Part shown: positions 36,748 through 45,842 of the stretch, piece after piece | How the letters are laid out: every line of letters starts with the position of its first letter | Numbering within the stretch: position 1 is the stretch's first letter | From: Haloterrigena turkmenica DSM 5511 | Lineage (GTDB): Archaea; Halobacteriota; Halobacteria; Halobacteriales; Natrialbaceae | Assembly: GCF_000025325.1 (NCBI RefSeq) | Contig: NC_013743.1 | Span: 2,046,001 to 2,110,000 of the forward strand | Length of the DNA stretch: 64,000 nucleotides | Direction: 5' to 3' | Notes under the pieces: model-generated | What the model was told of the DNA's origin: nothing | Databases searched by the model: none | What the model saw: only the letters and a program-made list of their open reading frames with translations | Program-made: the position numbers and the translations under genes

Positions 36748-37914
36748 CTAGAACGCTCGCTTGATCTTCTCGAAGAAGCCTTCGTTGACCTCGATCTCGT
36801 CGCCGCCGGCCTCGGCGAACGCCTCGAGGGCCTCGCGCTGTTCCTCGTTTAAGCTCTCGGGGGTAACGACCTGCACCTGCACGTGGAGGTCGCCGTGCCC
36901 GCGGCCGCGCAGTCGGGGCATCCCCTCGCCCTCGAGACGGAAGGTCTCGCCGCTCTGGGTTCCCTTCGGAATGTCGAGTTCGACGGCGCCGGAAAGCGTC
37001 GGGATTTCGACGGTGTCGCCGAAGGTGGCCTGCGGGAACGAGATGGGGAGCCGGTACTGGAGGTCGTCGCCCTCGCGTTCGAACTCCTCGTGGTCCCGAA
37101 CCGAGACGTCGATCAGGAGGTCGCCGTGCCGGCCGCCTTCGGGACTCGGCGCGCCCTCGCGCTCCATCCGAAGCGTCTGGCCCTCCTGAATACCGGCGGG
37201 GACTTCGACGGTCAACTGGGCCTCGTTGCGGACGTAGCCCTCGCCCCGACACTCGTCGCAGGACTCGGAGTACAGCGTTCCGTCGCCTTCACAGCGCGGA
37301 CAGGTGGTCGTCTGCTGGACTCGGCCAAGCGGCGTCTGCTGGACCTGCGTCACCTGACCCCGGCCCTGACACTCCGGGCAGGTCTGGGAGTCCGCCTCCG
37401 GCGGATGGCCCTCGCCCTCACAGACGTCGCACTCCTCGGGTCGCTCGACGGTGAACTGCTTTTGAACGCCCTCGTAGGCCTCCTCTAAGTCGATCTCGAG
37501 TTCGGTTCGCAGGTCCCGACCCTTGCGCGGTCGCCGGCGGCCGCGCCCGCCGCCACCGCCGCCGAAGACCTGCTCGAAGATGTCGCCGAGACCGCCGCCG
37601 CCCATGCCGCCACCGCCGCCCATCCCGCCGAACGGGCCGCCGCCCATCCCGCCGGCACCGCCCTCGCTGGCGTCGAAGCCGTGTTTCTCGGCCTGCTCGT
37701 AGCGGTCGTGGCCCATGCGGTCGTACGCGCTGCGCTTTTCCTCGTCGGTGAGGACCTTCTTCGCCTTCTGGATCTTCTTGAATTTCTCCTCGGCGTCGGG
37801 GTCGTCGCTCACGTCCGGATGATATTCGGTGGCCTTCTGCCGGTAGGCCTGTTTGATCTCCTCGGCGGACGCGTCCTGGTCCACACCGAGTACGTCGTAG
37901 AAGTCCTCGCTCAT
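36748..37914 (-). CDS. dnaJ: chaperone DnaJ
   Basis: 388 aa from ATG 37914 (MSEDFYDVLGVDQDASAEEIK). J domain with HPD in ATEYHPDVSDDPDAEEKFKKIQ; Gly/Phe-poor but Gly/Met-rich linker (MGGGGGMGGGGLGDIFEQVFGG); four CxxCxGxG zinc repeats (CDVCEGEG, CPECQGRG, CPRCEGDG, CDECRGEG); C-terminal substrate-binding domain. Full-length class A Hsp40, the co-chaperone of DnaK at 39659. In the Hsp70 cluster an inserted halocin-like island separates it from dnaK. Confidence 0.97.
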   Translation of the reverse strand: MSEDFYDVLGVDQDASAEEIKQAYRQKATEYHPDVSDDPDAEEKFKKIQKAKKVLTDEEKRSAYDRMGHDRYEQAEKHGFDASEGGAGGMGGGPFGGMGGGGGMGGGGLGDIFEQVFGGGGGGRGRRRPRKGRDLRTELEIDLEEAYEGVQKQFTVERPEECDVCEGEGHPPEADSQTCPECQGRGQVTQVQQTPLGRVQQTTTCPRCEGDGTLYSESCDECRGEGYVRNEAQLTVEVPAGIQEGQTLRMEREGAPSPEGGRHGDLLIDVSVRDHEEFEREGDDLQYRLPISFPQATFGDTVEIPTLSGAVELDIPKGTQSGETFRLEGEGMPRLRGRGHGDLHVQVQVVTPESLNEEQREALEAFAEAGGDEIEVNEGFFEKIKRAF

Positions 37915-38281
37915 TCGTTGTACACCGATTGTCGATTGAGACACTTGAAACGAACGTTCCCGGAGTATGCGGTCTAGTTCGATCTCTCGGCTCACGATCG
38001 ACCGTAACAGTACTGGGTTCCACGCATTCCCGTTTCAACTGAGAAAACCGTTTTCTCGTACGATAACGCATGATCGATTTGACCTTGCAAAGTGTGGGAA
38101 ATAGCTAATAGTTCGGTAAATCATTAGTCGATTGGACTGCGACCGTATCATGTCGCCAGTTGCTATCAAAACACATATCGGTAGTTCTAACAGCCTGACT
38201 ACCACAAATTGGAGAGCAAAAGAGCACTGGAAATGGGTGGTACGGACATTGCCATATTATATTTTCGAACGAGGTAATAGC
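37915..38281. other. AT-rich spacer between dnaJ and the halocin-like island
   Basis: 367 bp. From about 38050 the base composition drops sharply to AT-rich (TAATAGTTCGGTAAATCATTAG, CATATTATATTTTCG), marking the left border of the foreign segment. The dnaJ promoter should lie within 37915-37985. A short plus-strand frame at 38132-38341 has no coding character. No other gene recognised. Confidence 0.5.
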
Positions 38282-38494
38282 TTATCCTTCGATCCAGACA
38301 TACCATATGACTGCTGCGAAGACACTTGCAAATATAATTGAAGTCCAAATTGCTTCTGCTATAGATAATCCTCTAGAGATATTGGCTATGAATGACACGC
38401 AAAAAGTTATAGAAAAATATAATATTGCCTTTCTCAACCTATTAGAATAAAACTCGCCGTTTGATTTCTGATCAGACATCAATGGTGAATTCAT
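38282..38494 (-). CDS. small two-helix membrane protein downstream of halocin-like gene
   Basis: 70 aa from ATG 38494; ATG 38479 (MSDQKSNGEFYSNRL) is an alternative. A basic N-terminal region is followed by two membrane helices (AILYFSITFCVSFIANIS and AIWTSIIFASVFAAVIWYVWI). It starts 72 bp after the halocin-like stop on the same strand, shares the AT-rich composition, and is likely co-transcribed. Its position suggests immunity or export support, but that is inference; no family recognised. Its residues are less acidic than core haloarchaeal proteins. Confidence 0.65.
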   Translation of the reverse strand: MNSPLMSDQKSNGEFYSNRLRKAILYFSITFCVSFIANISRGLSIAEAIWTSIIFASVFAAVIWYVWIEG

Positions 38495-38565
38495 AGTGGG
38501 TCCGTTAACGACTCCTACACGACGCAGCGCAATTCGGCTTACGGTTGATGAACCGCAAGAGTCGG

Positions 38566-39360
38566 TTAGCAGAACCCACCTTCTTCACAAAGGTTTTCGT
38601 GCTTAAGGCTATCGCTGACAGTACAGTCATTCGGGACTGCAACATGAGCGCAAATCATCGTCGCAGCAACCCCACAGCCGATCCCGAGCAGAGGCGTACC
38701 GACGAAACTGACTCCTGCACAGATAAGTCCCGTATTGGCGCTGCATCCAACCCTACACAATTCCTTCATTATCGTTGTACATTGGCCACAGCTAACACCA
38801 TTCCGACCCGAAGGAGTCACAAGTCCATCACGATCACTAATGGAAGTGATAATCCTACCATTTTCCAATGTGGCTTCAGTAGTTGTCTTCTTTATCTCTC
38901 CATTATGTAGTCGAAATTCAGTTATTTCGTATGTCTCTTCGGCTATGGGCTCCGACATCAACGCTTTAGAGTATATGATAGATTCATCTTCAAGAGTGAA
39001 TGTAAGGTCAGCATCGACCGATGAATCAGAGAACTCTAATGGAAACGAAACTATCGTTCCTGTTCTATCTTCTGCAGTTTTACTATCCGTTATTTCATGG
39101 ACGGATGGATCGTCTAGAATATCGATTCGACCATGATTGTCGAAGTACTCATCATAGGCCCTATATTCGTTTGATTGGCGAACTCTTGACACGATATTTG
39201 TTTTCTTATATTCATTTATTTCTTCTATCTCACCGGTTATATCACCTACGGAACCAGCACCTATACCACTGAATGTGCCTATAGCAACTGAACTTGCTGC
39301 AGTGCCTTTCAAAACCTTCCGACGAGTGAGTGGGGAGCTCTTTTCGCTATCTTCTGGCAT
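38566..39360 (-). CDS. halocin C8-like antimicrobial precursor (Tat signal, ten-cysteine C-terminus)
   Basis: 264 aa. Residues 11-36 form a twin-arginine signal (LTRRKVLKGTAASSVAIG). Residues 40-187 contain no cysteine and are hydrophilic, beta-rich. All ten cysteines lie in the last 74 residues at 191, 194, 202, 206, 214, 229, 237, 246, 258 and 264, around a hydrophobic core (CAGVSFVGTPLLGIGC). This spacing closely follows that of the halocin C8 peptide as I recall it, whose precursor also carries an N-terminal immunity domain. Expected: Tat export, cleavage near residue 188, release of an about 76-residue peptide. AT-rich composition marks horizontal acquisition. Confidence 0.85.
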   Translation of the reverse strand: MPEDSEKSSPLTRRKVLKGTAASSVAIGTFSGIGAGSVGDITGEIEEINEYKKTNIVSRVRQSNEYRAYDEYFDNHGRIDILDDPSVHEITDSKTAEDRTGTIVSFPLEFSDSSVDADLTFTLEDESIIYSKALMSEPIAEETYEITEFRLHNGEIKKTTTEATLENGRIITSISDRDGLVTPSGRNGVSCGQCTTIMKELCRVGCSANTGLICAGVSFVGTPLLGIGCGVAATMICAHVAVPNDCTVSDSLKHENLCEEGGFC

Positions 39361-39384
39361 ACAAATATCGATTTCTGGAACAGA

Positions 39385-39392
39385 TATTTAAA
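39385..39392 (-). promoter_or_regulatory. TATA box of the halocin-like gene
   Basis: On the minus strand TTTAAATA is centred about 28 nt upstream of the ATG at 39360. It is a near-consensus haloarchaeal TATA box, implying a short or absent leader. Confidence 0.7.
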
Positions 39393-39462
39393 TTCTCCTA
39401 AGTAGTTGAATTATCCGACTACCGGACTTGTCTCCGAGTTCAAAAATCCACTCTGTTCAGTT

Positions 39463-39660
39463 TCGAAACTCGATGGTCCCGTTCACAACTCGGGTGCTCC
39501 TTCGTCATATCTTGCACCGCTCTTCCATCGGGCCGAAGAAAATGACTTCTCGCGTTATCGTCGTCTTCGTCAAATTCGAAAACTCACTGCGTTCGTTTTC
39601 GAAACTACGATGGACTCGTTGCACTCGTCCATCGAGCCCAAGAAGACGACTCCTCGCGTT
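39463..39660. repeat. degenerate tandem duplication next to the dnaK stop codon
   Basis: Two diverged copies. Copy one (39463-39570) reads GTTTCGAAACTCGATGG...TTCCATCGGGCCGAAGAAAATGACTTCTCGCG; copy two (39592-39685) reads GTTTTCGAAACTACGATGG...GTCCATCGAGCCCAAGAAGACGACTCCTCGCG and runs into the last dnaK codons. Estimated identity is about three quarters by eye with small gaps. A palindrome-like TTCGAAAACTCACTGCG lies between them. Confidence 0.6.
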
Positions 39661-41569
39661 ACTCGTCGTCGTCTTCTTGGACGTCTTCGAAGTCGGCGTC
39701 GACGAACTCCTCGTCCTCGCCGCCGGCAGCCGCGCCGGCGTCGGGACCGGGGTTCGGACCGCCGCCCATGCTGGCGCCCGCTGCGCCACCGGCCGCACCA
39801 CCAGCGCCGCCGGCGCCCGCGGCGCCGGCCTCCTGGTAGATCTGCTTGCCGATTTCCTGGAGTTCCTTGCTCAGGTCCTCGGTCGCGGCCTCGATGTCCT
39901 CGGCGTCGGCGTCGCCGTCGTCGATCGTCTCCTCGAGATCCTCGATCGCGGCCTCGATGTCGGCGCGGAGATCGTCGTCGACCTCCTCGTCGTTCTCCTC
40001 GAGGAGGGTCTCGGCGCGCTGGATCGTCGCCTCGGCGGTGTTGCGAGCCTCGATACGCTCGCGCTTCTGCTTGTCTTCCTCGGCGTGTTTCTCGGCCTCC
40101 TCCTGCATCTTCTCGATCTCGGAGTCGGAGAGCCCGGCGCCGCCCTCGATGGTGATCTCCTCGCTCTCGCCGGAGCCCTTGTCCTCGGCGGAGACGTTGA
40201 CGATCCCGTTCTCGTCGATGGAGAACGTGACCTCGATCTGGGGCGTTCCGGCGGGGGCCGGCGGGATGCCGGTCAGGTGGAACTCGCCGAGCAGTTCGTT
40301 CTTCTCGGCCAGTTCGCGCTCACCCTGGAAGACCCGGACCTGCACGGAGGTCTGGTTGTCCGCCGCCGTGGTGAAGATCTTCGACTCCTCGGTCGGGATC
40401 GTCGTGTTCTTCTCGATGAGGCGCTCGAAGAGACCGCCCTTGACCTCGATACCGAGCGAGAGGGGCGTGACGTCGAGCAGGACGATGTCGTCGACCTCGC
40501 CGCCGAGGACGCCGCCCTGAATCGCCGCGCCCAGCGCGACGGCCTCGTCGGGGTTGACGTTCTTCTGGGGCTCCTTGCCCGTCAGTTCCTCGACCTTCTC
40601 CTCGACCTGGGGCATTCGCGTAGAGCCGCCGACGAGGAGGACTTCGTCGATGTCGTCCTTCTCGTAGCCCGCGTCCTCGAGGGCCTGCTCGGTCGGTTCG
40701 ACGGTGCGGTCGATGAGGTCGCTGGTCAGCGACTCGAACTTGGCGCGAGTGAGCGATTCCTCGAGGTGGATCGGGCCGTCGTCGGTCGCCGTGATGAACG
40801 GCAGGTTGATCTCGGTCTCCTTGCGCGAGGAGAGTTCGATCTTGGCCTCCTCGGCGGCGTCCTTGAGCCGCTGGAGAGCCTGTCGGTCGTCACGGAGGTC
40901 GATGCCGTGTTCCTCCTCGAACTCCTCGGCGAGCCAGTCGATGATGGCCTCGTCCCAGTCGTCGCCGCCGAGGTCGTTGTCACCGTTGGTCGCGACGACC
41001 TCGTAGACGCCGCCGCCGAGATCGAGAATAGAAACGTCGAACGTGCCGCCACCGAGGTCGTAGACGAGAACGGTCTGGTCGGAATCGTCGTCGAGGCCGT
41101 AGGCCATCGAGGCGGCCGTCGGCTCGTTGATGATGCGCTCGACCTCGAAGCCGGCGATCTCGCCGGCGTCCTTGGTCGCCTGGCGCTGTCGGTCCGAGAA
41201 GTACGCCGGGACCGTGATGACGGCCTTCTCGATCTCGTCGCCCAGATAGTCCTCGGCGTCGCGCTTGATCTTCTGGAGGATCATCGCCGAGATCTGTTCG
41301 GGCGTGTACTCCTCGTCCTCGATCTCGACGGTGTAGTCCTCTTCGCCGATGTGGCGCTTGATCGACTGAATCGTCTTCTCGGGGTTCTGAACGGCCTGGT
41401 TCTTCGCCGGCTTCCCGACGAGTCGCTCGTCGTCGGTAAAGGCGACGACGGAGGGCGTCGTCCGTTCGCCTTCGGAGTTGACGATGATCTCCGGATCGCC
41501 GCCTTCCATCACCGCGAAGGCGCTGTTCGTCGTCCCGAGGTCGATTCCGAGAATTTTGTTGCTCGCCAT
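39659..41569 (-). CDS. dnaK: molecular chaperone DnaK (Hsp70)
   Basis: 636 aa. Starts [24 protein letters not shown]. All Hsp70 signatures occur: [39 protein letters not shown], and the substrate-domain stretch [33 protein letters not shown]. The C-terminal 40 residues are Gly/Ala-rich then [20 protein letters not shown]-driven folding in the cytoplasm with GrpE and DnaJ. It is the middle gene of the grpE-dnaK-dnaJ cluster and has its own AT-rich promoter region at 41580-41640. Confidence 0.98.
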   Translation of the reverse strand: MASNKILGIDLGTTNSAFAVMEGGDPEIIVNSEGERTTPSVVAFTDDERLVGKPAKNQAVQNPEKTIQSIKRHIGEEDYTVEIEDEEYTPEQISAMILQKIKRDAEDYLGDEIEKAVITVPAYFSDRQRQATKDAGEIAGFEVERIINEPTAASMAYGLDDDSDQTVLVYDLGGGTFDVSILDLGGGVYEVVATNGDNDLGGDDWDEAIIDWLAEEFEEEHGIDLRDDRQALQRLKDAAEEAKIELSSRKETEINLPFITATDDGPIHLEESLTRAKFESLTSDLIDRTVEPTEQALEDAGYEKDDIDEVLLVGGSTRMPQVEEKVEELTGKEPQKNVNPDEAVALGAAIQGGVLGGEVDDIVLLDVTPLSLGIEVKGGLFERLIEKNTTIPTEESKIFTTAADNQTSVQVRVFQGERELAEKNELLGEFHLTGIPPAPAGTPQIEVTFSIDENGIVNVSAEDKGSGESEEITIEGGAGLSDSEIEKMQEEAEKHAEEDKQKRERIEARNTAEATIQRAETLLEENDEEVDDDLRADIEAAIEDLEETIDDGDADAEDIEAATEDLSKELQEIGKQIYQEAGAAGAGGAGGAAGGAAGASMGGGPNPGPDAGAAAGGEDEEFVDADFEDVQEDDDE

Positions 41570-41770
41570 CGTGGGCGGCTATTGTGCGCACTTTGTTTTA
41601 AAGGTTACTAGGGAATATCGTAGGCCGAATAAAATCTCCCGACCGGGACGTAGAAACCACTCTAACGTCCAAAAACGGGGCCTTGTGAATTCGTCACGAA
41701 GTCGAAAATCGGTCGATAATCGACGCAAAATCGGCGGGAAAACTGGCAGTTCGCTATCCGGTCGACGACC

Positions 41771-42856
41771 TCACTCCGAGTCGGCGGTCGCTTCGTCGGA
41801 CTCGGTTCCGCCGTCCTCGTCTGCGACCTCACCGCCGAGTTCGATCGCACCCTCGCTCTCGTCGTCCGACTCGTCCGATTCGTCCCCGTCGGAACCGGCC
41901 GTCGATCCGTCGTCCGCAGCCTCGTCGCTCTCGCCCGTCCCGTCGTCCGCGCCGTCCTCGAGTTCGCCGTTGGAAACGGTCACCTGCGCGTTCTGGATGA
42001 CCTTGTCGCCCATCTCGTAGCCGGGGGTGTAGACGTCGGCGACGGTCCCTTCGGGCTGGGCGCTGTCGACTTGCATCATGACCTCGTGGCGCTGTGGATC
42101 GGTCTCGGTACCGGGGTCGGGGTCGATTTCCGAGACGTTCTCGTCCTCGAGGATGCGGTCGAACTCCCGGAGGGTCATCTCGACGCCCTCGCGGAGGCTG
42201 TCGGCGTCGTCGCTGTCCTCCTCGAGGGCGCGTTTCAGGTTGTCCCGGACGCCGAGCAGTCGCTCGACGAGGTCCTCGGTCGCGCGGTCTTTGATCTGCT
42301 CCTGGCGCTTCTTGGCCCGCTTCTTGTAGTTCTGGAAGTCGGCCTGTTTGCGCTTCAGCCGGCTCTTCAGGTCCTCGACCTCGTCTTCGGTCTCCTCGAG
42401 TCGCTCCTCGCGGGCCTCGAGTTCGTCCTGAAGCTCCTCGATCGTCGCGGCCTGTTCCTCGACGCGTTCGGTCAGGTCCTCGAGTTCCTCGCGCTGGTCG
42501 GAGACGGTCCCGTTCAGCTCCCGGGCCTCCTCGACGATCGCGTTGACCTTGTGCGCGAGTTCGTCGTCGTACTCCGTGACGCGATCGAGGAGTTGCTGGA
42601 CGTCGTCGCTCGTTTCGGGTCGCGACGCCGTCTCGCCGGTCGCGTCCGCGCTCGATTCGTCGCCCGCGTGCTCCTCCGAGCCCTCGCCGGCGGCCGACGA
42701 GTTCGACGAGTCGGTCTCCGTCTTCGTCGCGTCGGCGTTGACGGCCGATTCGTCGGCGTCCGTCGTCGATTCGCTGTCGGACGGATCGGCGTCGCCGGAG
42801 TGGTCCTCGGACGGGACACCCTGGGCGGGAGCGTCCGTGCCCTCGTCTTCGCTCAT
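41771..42856 (-). CDS. grpE: nucleotide exchange factor GrpE, long acidic N-terminus
   Basis: 361 aa from ATG 42856 (MSEDEGTDAPAQG). About 110 residues of Asp/Ser/Glu-rich disorder precede a long coiled coil (LEDLTERVEEQAATIEELQDELEAREERLEE...). The GrpE core follows: KRKQADFQNYKKRAKKRQEQIKDRATEDLVERLLGVRDNLKRAL and the beta-wing HEVMMQVDSAQPEGTVADVYTPGYEMGDKVIQNAQVTV. A second acidic tail closes it. It is roughly twice the bacterial length because of the acidic extensions. It releases ADP from DnaK. Confidence 0.95.
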   Translation of the reverse strand: MSEDEGTDAPAQGVPSEDHSGDADPSDSESTTDADESAVNADATKTETDSSNSSAAGEGSEEHAGDESSADATGETASRPETSDDVQQLLDRVTEYDDELAHKVNAIVEEARELNGTVSDQREELEDLTERVEEQAATIEELQDELEAREERLEETEDEVEDLKSRLKRKQADFQNYKKRAKKRQEQIKDRATEDLVERLLGVRDNLKRALEEDSDDADSLREGVEMTLREFDRILEDENVSEIDPDPGTETDPQRHEVMMQVDSAQPEGTVADVYTPGYEMGDKVIQNAQVTVSNGELEDGADDGTGESDEAADDGSTAGSDGDESDESDDESEGAIELGGEVADEDGGTESDEATADSE

Positions 42857-42962
42857 GTGGCTGTCAACGAACAGCGGTAATAAAAGGGTTGAGGTACGGT
42901 GATCGTCGTCCCGCCCGTCGCCAGTCCGACAGTATTTGGTCGTCCGGCCGCGAGTGGGGACC

Positions 42963-44420
42963 GTGACGCGGCCCCAGAACGACCGTCCGGAGTCGCCGCC
43001 GATCGCGCTCCGGTACGAGGACGGCACCGTCCGGATCGACGGCCTCGAGAGCGACGCGCTCACCGCCGTCCGCGAGGCGGTTCCCGACCTCGCGGCCGAT
43101 CCGCGCACCGACGGGCGGCGCGTTCCCGCGTTTCGCTACGCCGACCTTCGGGCTGCCCTGGTGGACGCGACAGAAGACACCGACCGAATCGACGACCGAG
43201 TGCTGGAACTCGAGTCCCCTCCGAATCTCCACTCAGCGTACGAACTCCGCGAGTACCAACGCGAGGCGCTGTCGGCGTGGCTCGAGACGGACCGCTGGCG
43301 CGACGGCCTCGGATCCGGGGCCGATCCGGCCCCGGAACGAGCGCCCGCGGGCGTCCTCGAACTCCCGACGGGCAGCGGCAAGACGGTCATCGCGCTGAAG
43401 GCGATCGAGCGGCTCGCCGTGCCGACGCTCGTCGTCGTGCCGACGATCGACCTCCTCGAGCAGTGGCAGCGCGAACTCGAGCGAGAGTTTCGGTGTCCGA
43501 TCGGACGCTTCGGCGGCGGCGAGCAGCGACTCGAGCCGATCACGGTCTCGACGTACGACTCGGCGTACCTGAAGGCTGACTCGGTCGGCGACCGCTTCGG
43601 ACTGGTCGTCTTCGACGAGGTCCACCACCTCGGGGGCGAGGGCTACCGCGAGATCGGGCGCCTGCTCGCGGCGCCCGCCCGCCTCGGGCTCACGGCGACG
43701 TTCGAACGCCCCGACGGCGCCCACGAGGTGATCGCGGAGATCGTCGGGCCGCTCGTCCACCGCGTCGGGGCCGACGAACTGGCAGGCGACCACCTGGCGA
43801 ACTACGATATCAAGCGCCTCGCGGTGTCGCTCACCCCCGACGAACGCGAGGCCTACGAGCGTAACCAGGAGGTGTTCACCGACTACCTCGCCCGATCGGG
43901 GATCCAGATGCGCAGCGGCTCGGACTACCAGGAACTGGTCAAGCGGTCGGGATCGGATCCGGAGGCCCGGGAGGCCCTGCTCGCTCGCCAGCGCGCACGA
44001 GAGATCATGTTCGGCAGCGCGGCCAAACTCGAGGCCCTCGATGAAATCCTCGACGACCACCGCGGCGAGCGGACGATCGTCTTCACGGCCCACAACGACC
44101 TCGCGTACGACGTCAGCGAACGATTTCTGATACCGACGATCACCCACCAGACCGGCGCCGCCGAGCGACGGGAGATCTTAGAGCGCTTTCGGGAGGGGAC
44201 CTACACCCGAATCGCGACCTCGAACGTCTTGGACGAGGGGGTCGACGTCCCCGACGCGTCGGTCGCAGTGGTGCTCTCGGGCAGCGGCAGCGAACGGGAG
44301 TTCACCCAGCGACTCGGTCGAATCCTCCGCCCGAAAACCGACGGCGGTCGCGCGCTCCTCTACGAGGTCGTCGCCGAGGACACCGGCGAGGAACGGATCG
44401 CGAGACGGCGCCGTGACTGA
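42963..44420 (+). CDS. rad25: XPB/Rad25-like DNA helicase
   Basis: 485 aa from GTG 42963; a TTG frame start lies 27 nt upstream. The N-terminal damage-recognition domain is followed by LREYQREALSAWL, Walker A in ELPTGSGKTVIAL, a DEVH box in LVVFDEVHHLGG, LGLTATFERPDG and C-terminal helicase motifs TIVFTAHNDLAYDV, SNVLDEGVDVPDAS and FTQRLGRILRPK. Superfamily 2 helicase of the archaeal XPB family, used in nucleotide excision repair or transcription-linked DNA opening with nuclease Bax1. Its Bax1 partner is at 50452-52038. Confidence 0.93.
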   Translation: MTRPQNDRPESPPIALRYEDGTVRIDGLESDALTAVREAVPDLAADPRTDGRRVPAFRYADLRAALVDATEDTDRIDDRVLELESPPNLHSAYELREYQREALSAWLETDRWRDGLGSGADPAPERAPAGVLELPTGSGKTVIALKAIERLAVPTLVVVPTIDLLEQWQRELEREFRCPIGRFGGGEQRLEPITVSTYDSAYLKADSVGDRFGLVVFDEVHHLGGEGYREIGRLLAAPARLGLTATFERPDGAHEVIAEIVGPLVHRVGADELAGDHLANYDIKRLAVSLTPDEREAYERNQEVFTDYLARSGIQMRSGSDYQELVKRSGSDPEAREALLARQRAREIMFGSAAKLEALDEILDDHRGERTIVFTAHNDLAYDVSERFLIPTITHQTGAAERREILERFREGTYTRIATSNVLDEGVDVPDASVAVVLSGSGSEREFTQRLGRILRPKTDGGRALLYEVVAEDTGEERIARRRRD

Positions 44421-44445
44421 CGGTCAACGAGGACGGTGAACGCGG

Positions 44446-44607
44446 TTAGTTCGAAACCGAGCGGGGCTGTACTCGTTCGTGGAGGGAGGCGAGATAGCGG
44501 GCGACCTCGCGCTGCGTGTGGGAGCCGACGAGGTGCGTCTCGAGCGTCTGGTCCAGTTCGAGCGTTTCCCGACAGAGCGGACACTCGACCGGCGGTTCGT
44601 ATGGCAT
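44446..44607 (-). CDS. small C2H2-type zinc-finger protein
   Basis: 53 aa from ATG 44607 (MPYEPPVECPLCRETL). One finger: CPLC, twelve residues, His, four residues, His (ETHLVGSH), then a basic helix REVARYLASLHERV. This is a common haloarchaeal micro zinc-finger layout. A nucleic-acid-binding or regulatory role is possible; no partner is evident. It is convergent with the XPB helicase gene. Confidence 0.75.
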   Translation of the reverse strand: MPYEPPVECPLCRETLELDQTLETHLVGSHTQREVARYLASLHERVQPRSVSN

Positions 44608-44790
44608 TTGCTTACTCTCCGTCGGTTCGAGACAAATCGATGCAGCATGCATACGCTCGTCCCTCATCCGTTTCGGGCGACGCGTCGATGAGACTCGAGC
44701 GATACGGCGTCGATCCGTCTTTACCGCTCGGTTTCGGGCGAAACGGCGAGAGTGGGTTCGTACTCAGTCCGTCGTTCGCCACCGGACGGC

Positions 44791-45372
44791 TCAACCTCGA
44801 ACTCCGGTTTCGGTATCGGCAGAGGCGGTCGACCGGAGTTGTCCCCGAAGGTACCGCTCGCCGCGCCGCGTCAGCCGATACTTGCCCCGTTCGACCTTTT
44901 CGACGAACCCGTGGTCCGCGAGTTCGATCAGGCGCCGGTTCACTTCCTTCCGGCTGAATCCGGTGTTGAAGGCGACGACCGCCGGCGTCAGCACGAGCTC
45001 AGTGCCGTGGAGCGCACCGAGGATTTCGTCGTCCATCGGCGTCATCCACCCGGCCGGCCGCCGGACCCGCGACGGTTCGCTCAACAGCACGCGCTCCCAC
45101 TCCGTCGTTCGCACGTCGTTCGTCACGGGATCGTAGAGACCGTAGACGACCAGCAACGCGGCCGTGCCGTGAACCCAGTGGACCAGCTGCGGCGCCACCA
45201 ACTCGACGATCGGGCCGCCGATCACGGCCAGCACCAGCCCGGCGACGGTGACGAGCACGAACCGACGGTACGCCGTCACCGACTCCTCGAGCGAGAGGAG
45301 GTACAGGAGCTCGAGGGAGACGACGACGCCGATCGCCAGGTTGTAGCCGACGACGGGGGTCAGTCCGTCCAC
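44791..45372 (-). CDS. membrane protein with C-terminal winged-helix domain
   Basis: 193 aa. Three hydrophobic helices (NLAIGVVVSLELLYLLSL, FVLVTVAGLVLAVIGGPIVELV, WVHGTAALLVVYGLY) are followed by a winged-helix module (MDDEILGALHGTELVLTPAVVAFNTGFSRKEVNRRLIELADHGFVEKVERGKYRLTRRGERYL). Haloarchaea commonly pair such membrane HTH proteins with a DUF7521 protein, as here (start overlaps the DUF7521 stop by 13 bp). It may sense a membrane or external signal and control transcription. Confidence 0.8.
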   Translation of the reverse strand: MDGLTPVVGYNLAIGVVVSLELLYLLSLEESVTAYRRFVLVTVAGLVLAVIGGPIVELVAPQLVHWVHGTAALLVVYGLYDPVTNDVRTTEWERVLLSEPSRVRRPAGWMTPMDDEILGALHGTELVLTPAVVAFNTGFSRKEVNRRLIELADHGFVEKVERGKYRLTRRGERYLRGQLRSTASADTETGVRG

Positions 45373-45680
45373 GCGGCCTCACCTCCCGATCGATCGCGTC
45401 GGAGCTGCCGGTGTCGGAGTATCAGCAGGCCGATGAAGATCGCGACGATCGTGTTCGCCGCGCTTCGGAGAACGTCCAGGACCGGCGATGCCGGCTCGAC
45501 GACGAGTAACATCGTGTGGTAAATCGTCAGCGCGACCATCCCGACCGAGAGAAGCGCGATCGCCGTGCCGAAGGGCGAATCCCGGAAGATTCCCCAGGAC
45601 AGGAGCGCGAACACTCCGGCCCCGGTGCCGGCGATGATCGCGAACGGAATGCCGAGGAGGTGGACGACGGAGTGGGTCAC
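45360..45680 (-). CDS. DUF7521 family small membrane protein
   Basis: 106 aa with three hydrophobic segments (VVHLLGIPFAIIAGTGAGVFALLSW, GTAIALLSVGMVALTIYHTMLLVV, AANTIVAIFIGLLILRH) and a basic cytoplasmic tail. It overlaps the downstream membrane winged-helix gene by 13 bp, implying translational coupling and joint function. Function not known. Confidence 0.78.
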   Translation of the reverse strand: MTHSVVHLLGIPFAIIAGTGAGVFALLSWGIFRDSPFGTAIALLSVGMVALTIYHTMLLVVEPASPVLDVLRSAANTIVAIFIGLLILRHRQLRRDRSGGEAAWTD

Positions 45681-45842
45681 ACTGCGGGCTTCAGTTTCGG
45701 CGGTCGTTAAGCTGCGGCATGGTATTTCATCGGTGCGACGACCGAGTCGATACCGTCTCTAACGCGGGACGATAGCGGCCAGCAATGGCAGCGATCCTCG
45801 ACGAGCCTGTCGTCGGATCCGCGGTAATCGTCCATGAACCGC

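Noticed and set aside
38132-38341. A plus-strand frame in the halocin-like island
   Set aside because: It overlaps the membrane-protein gene, has no start context and reads as non-repetitive random peptide.
39428-41611. A 727-codon open frame on the plus strand
   Set aside because: It is the antisense of dnaK. Long antisense frames are expected in high-GC haloarchaeal genes, and its leucine/arginine-rich sequence has no family features.
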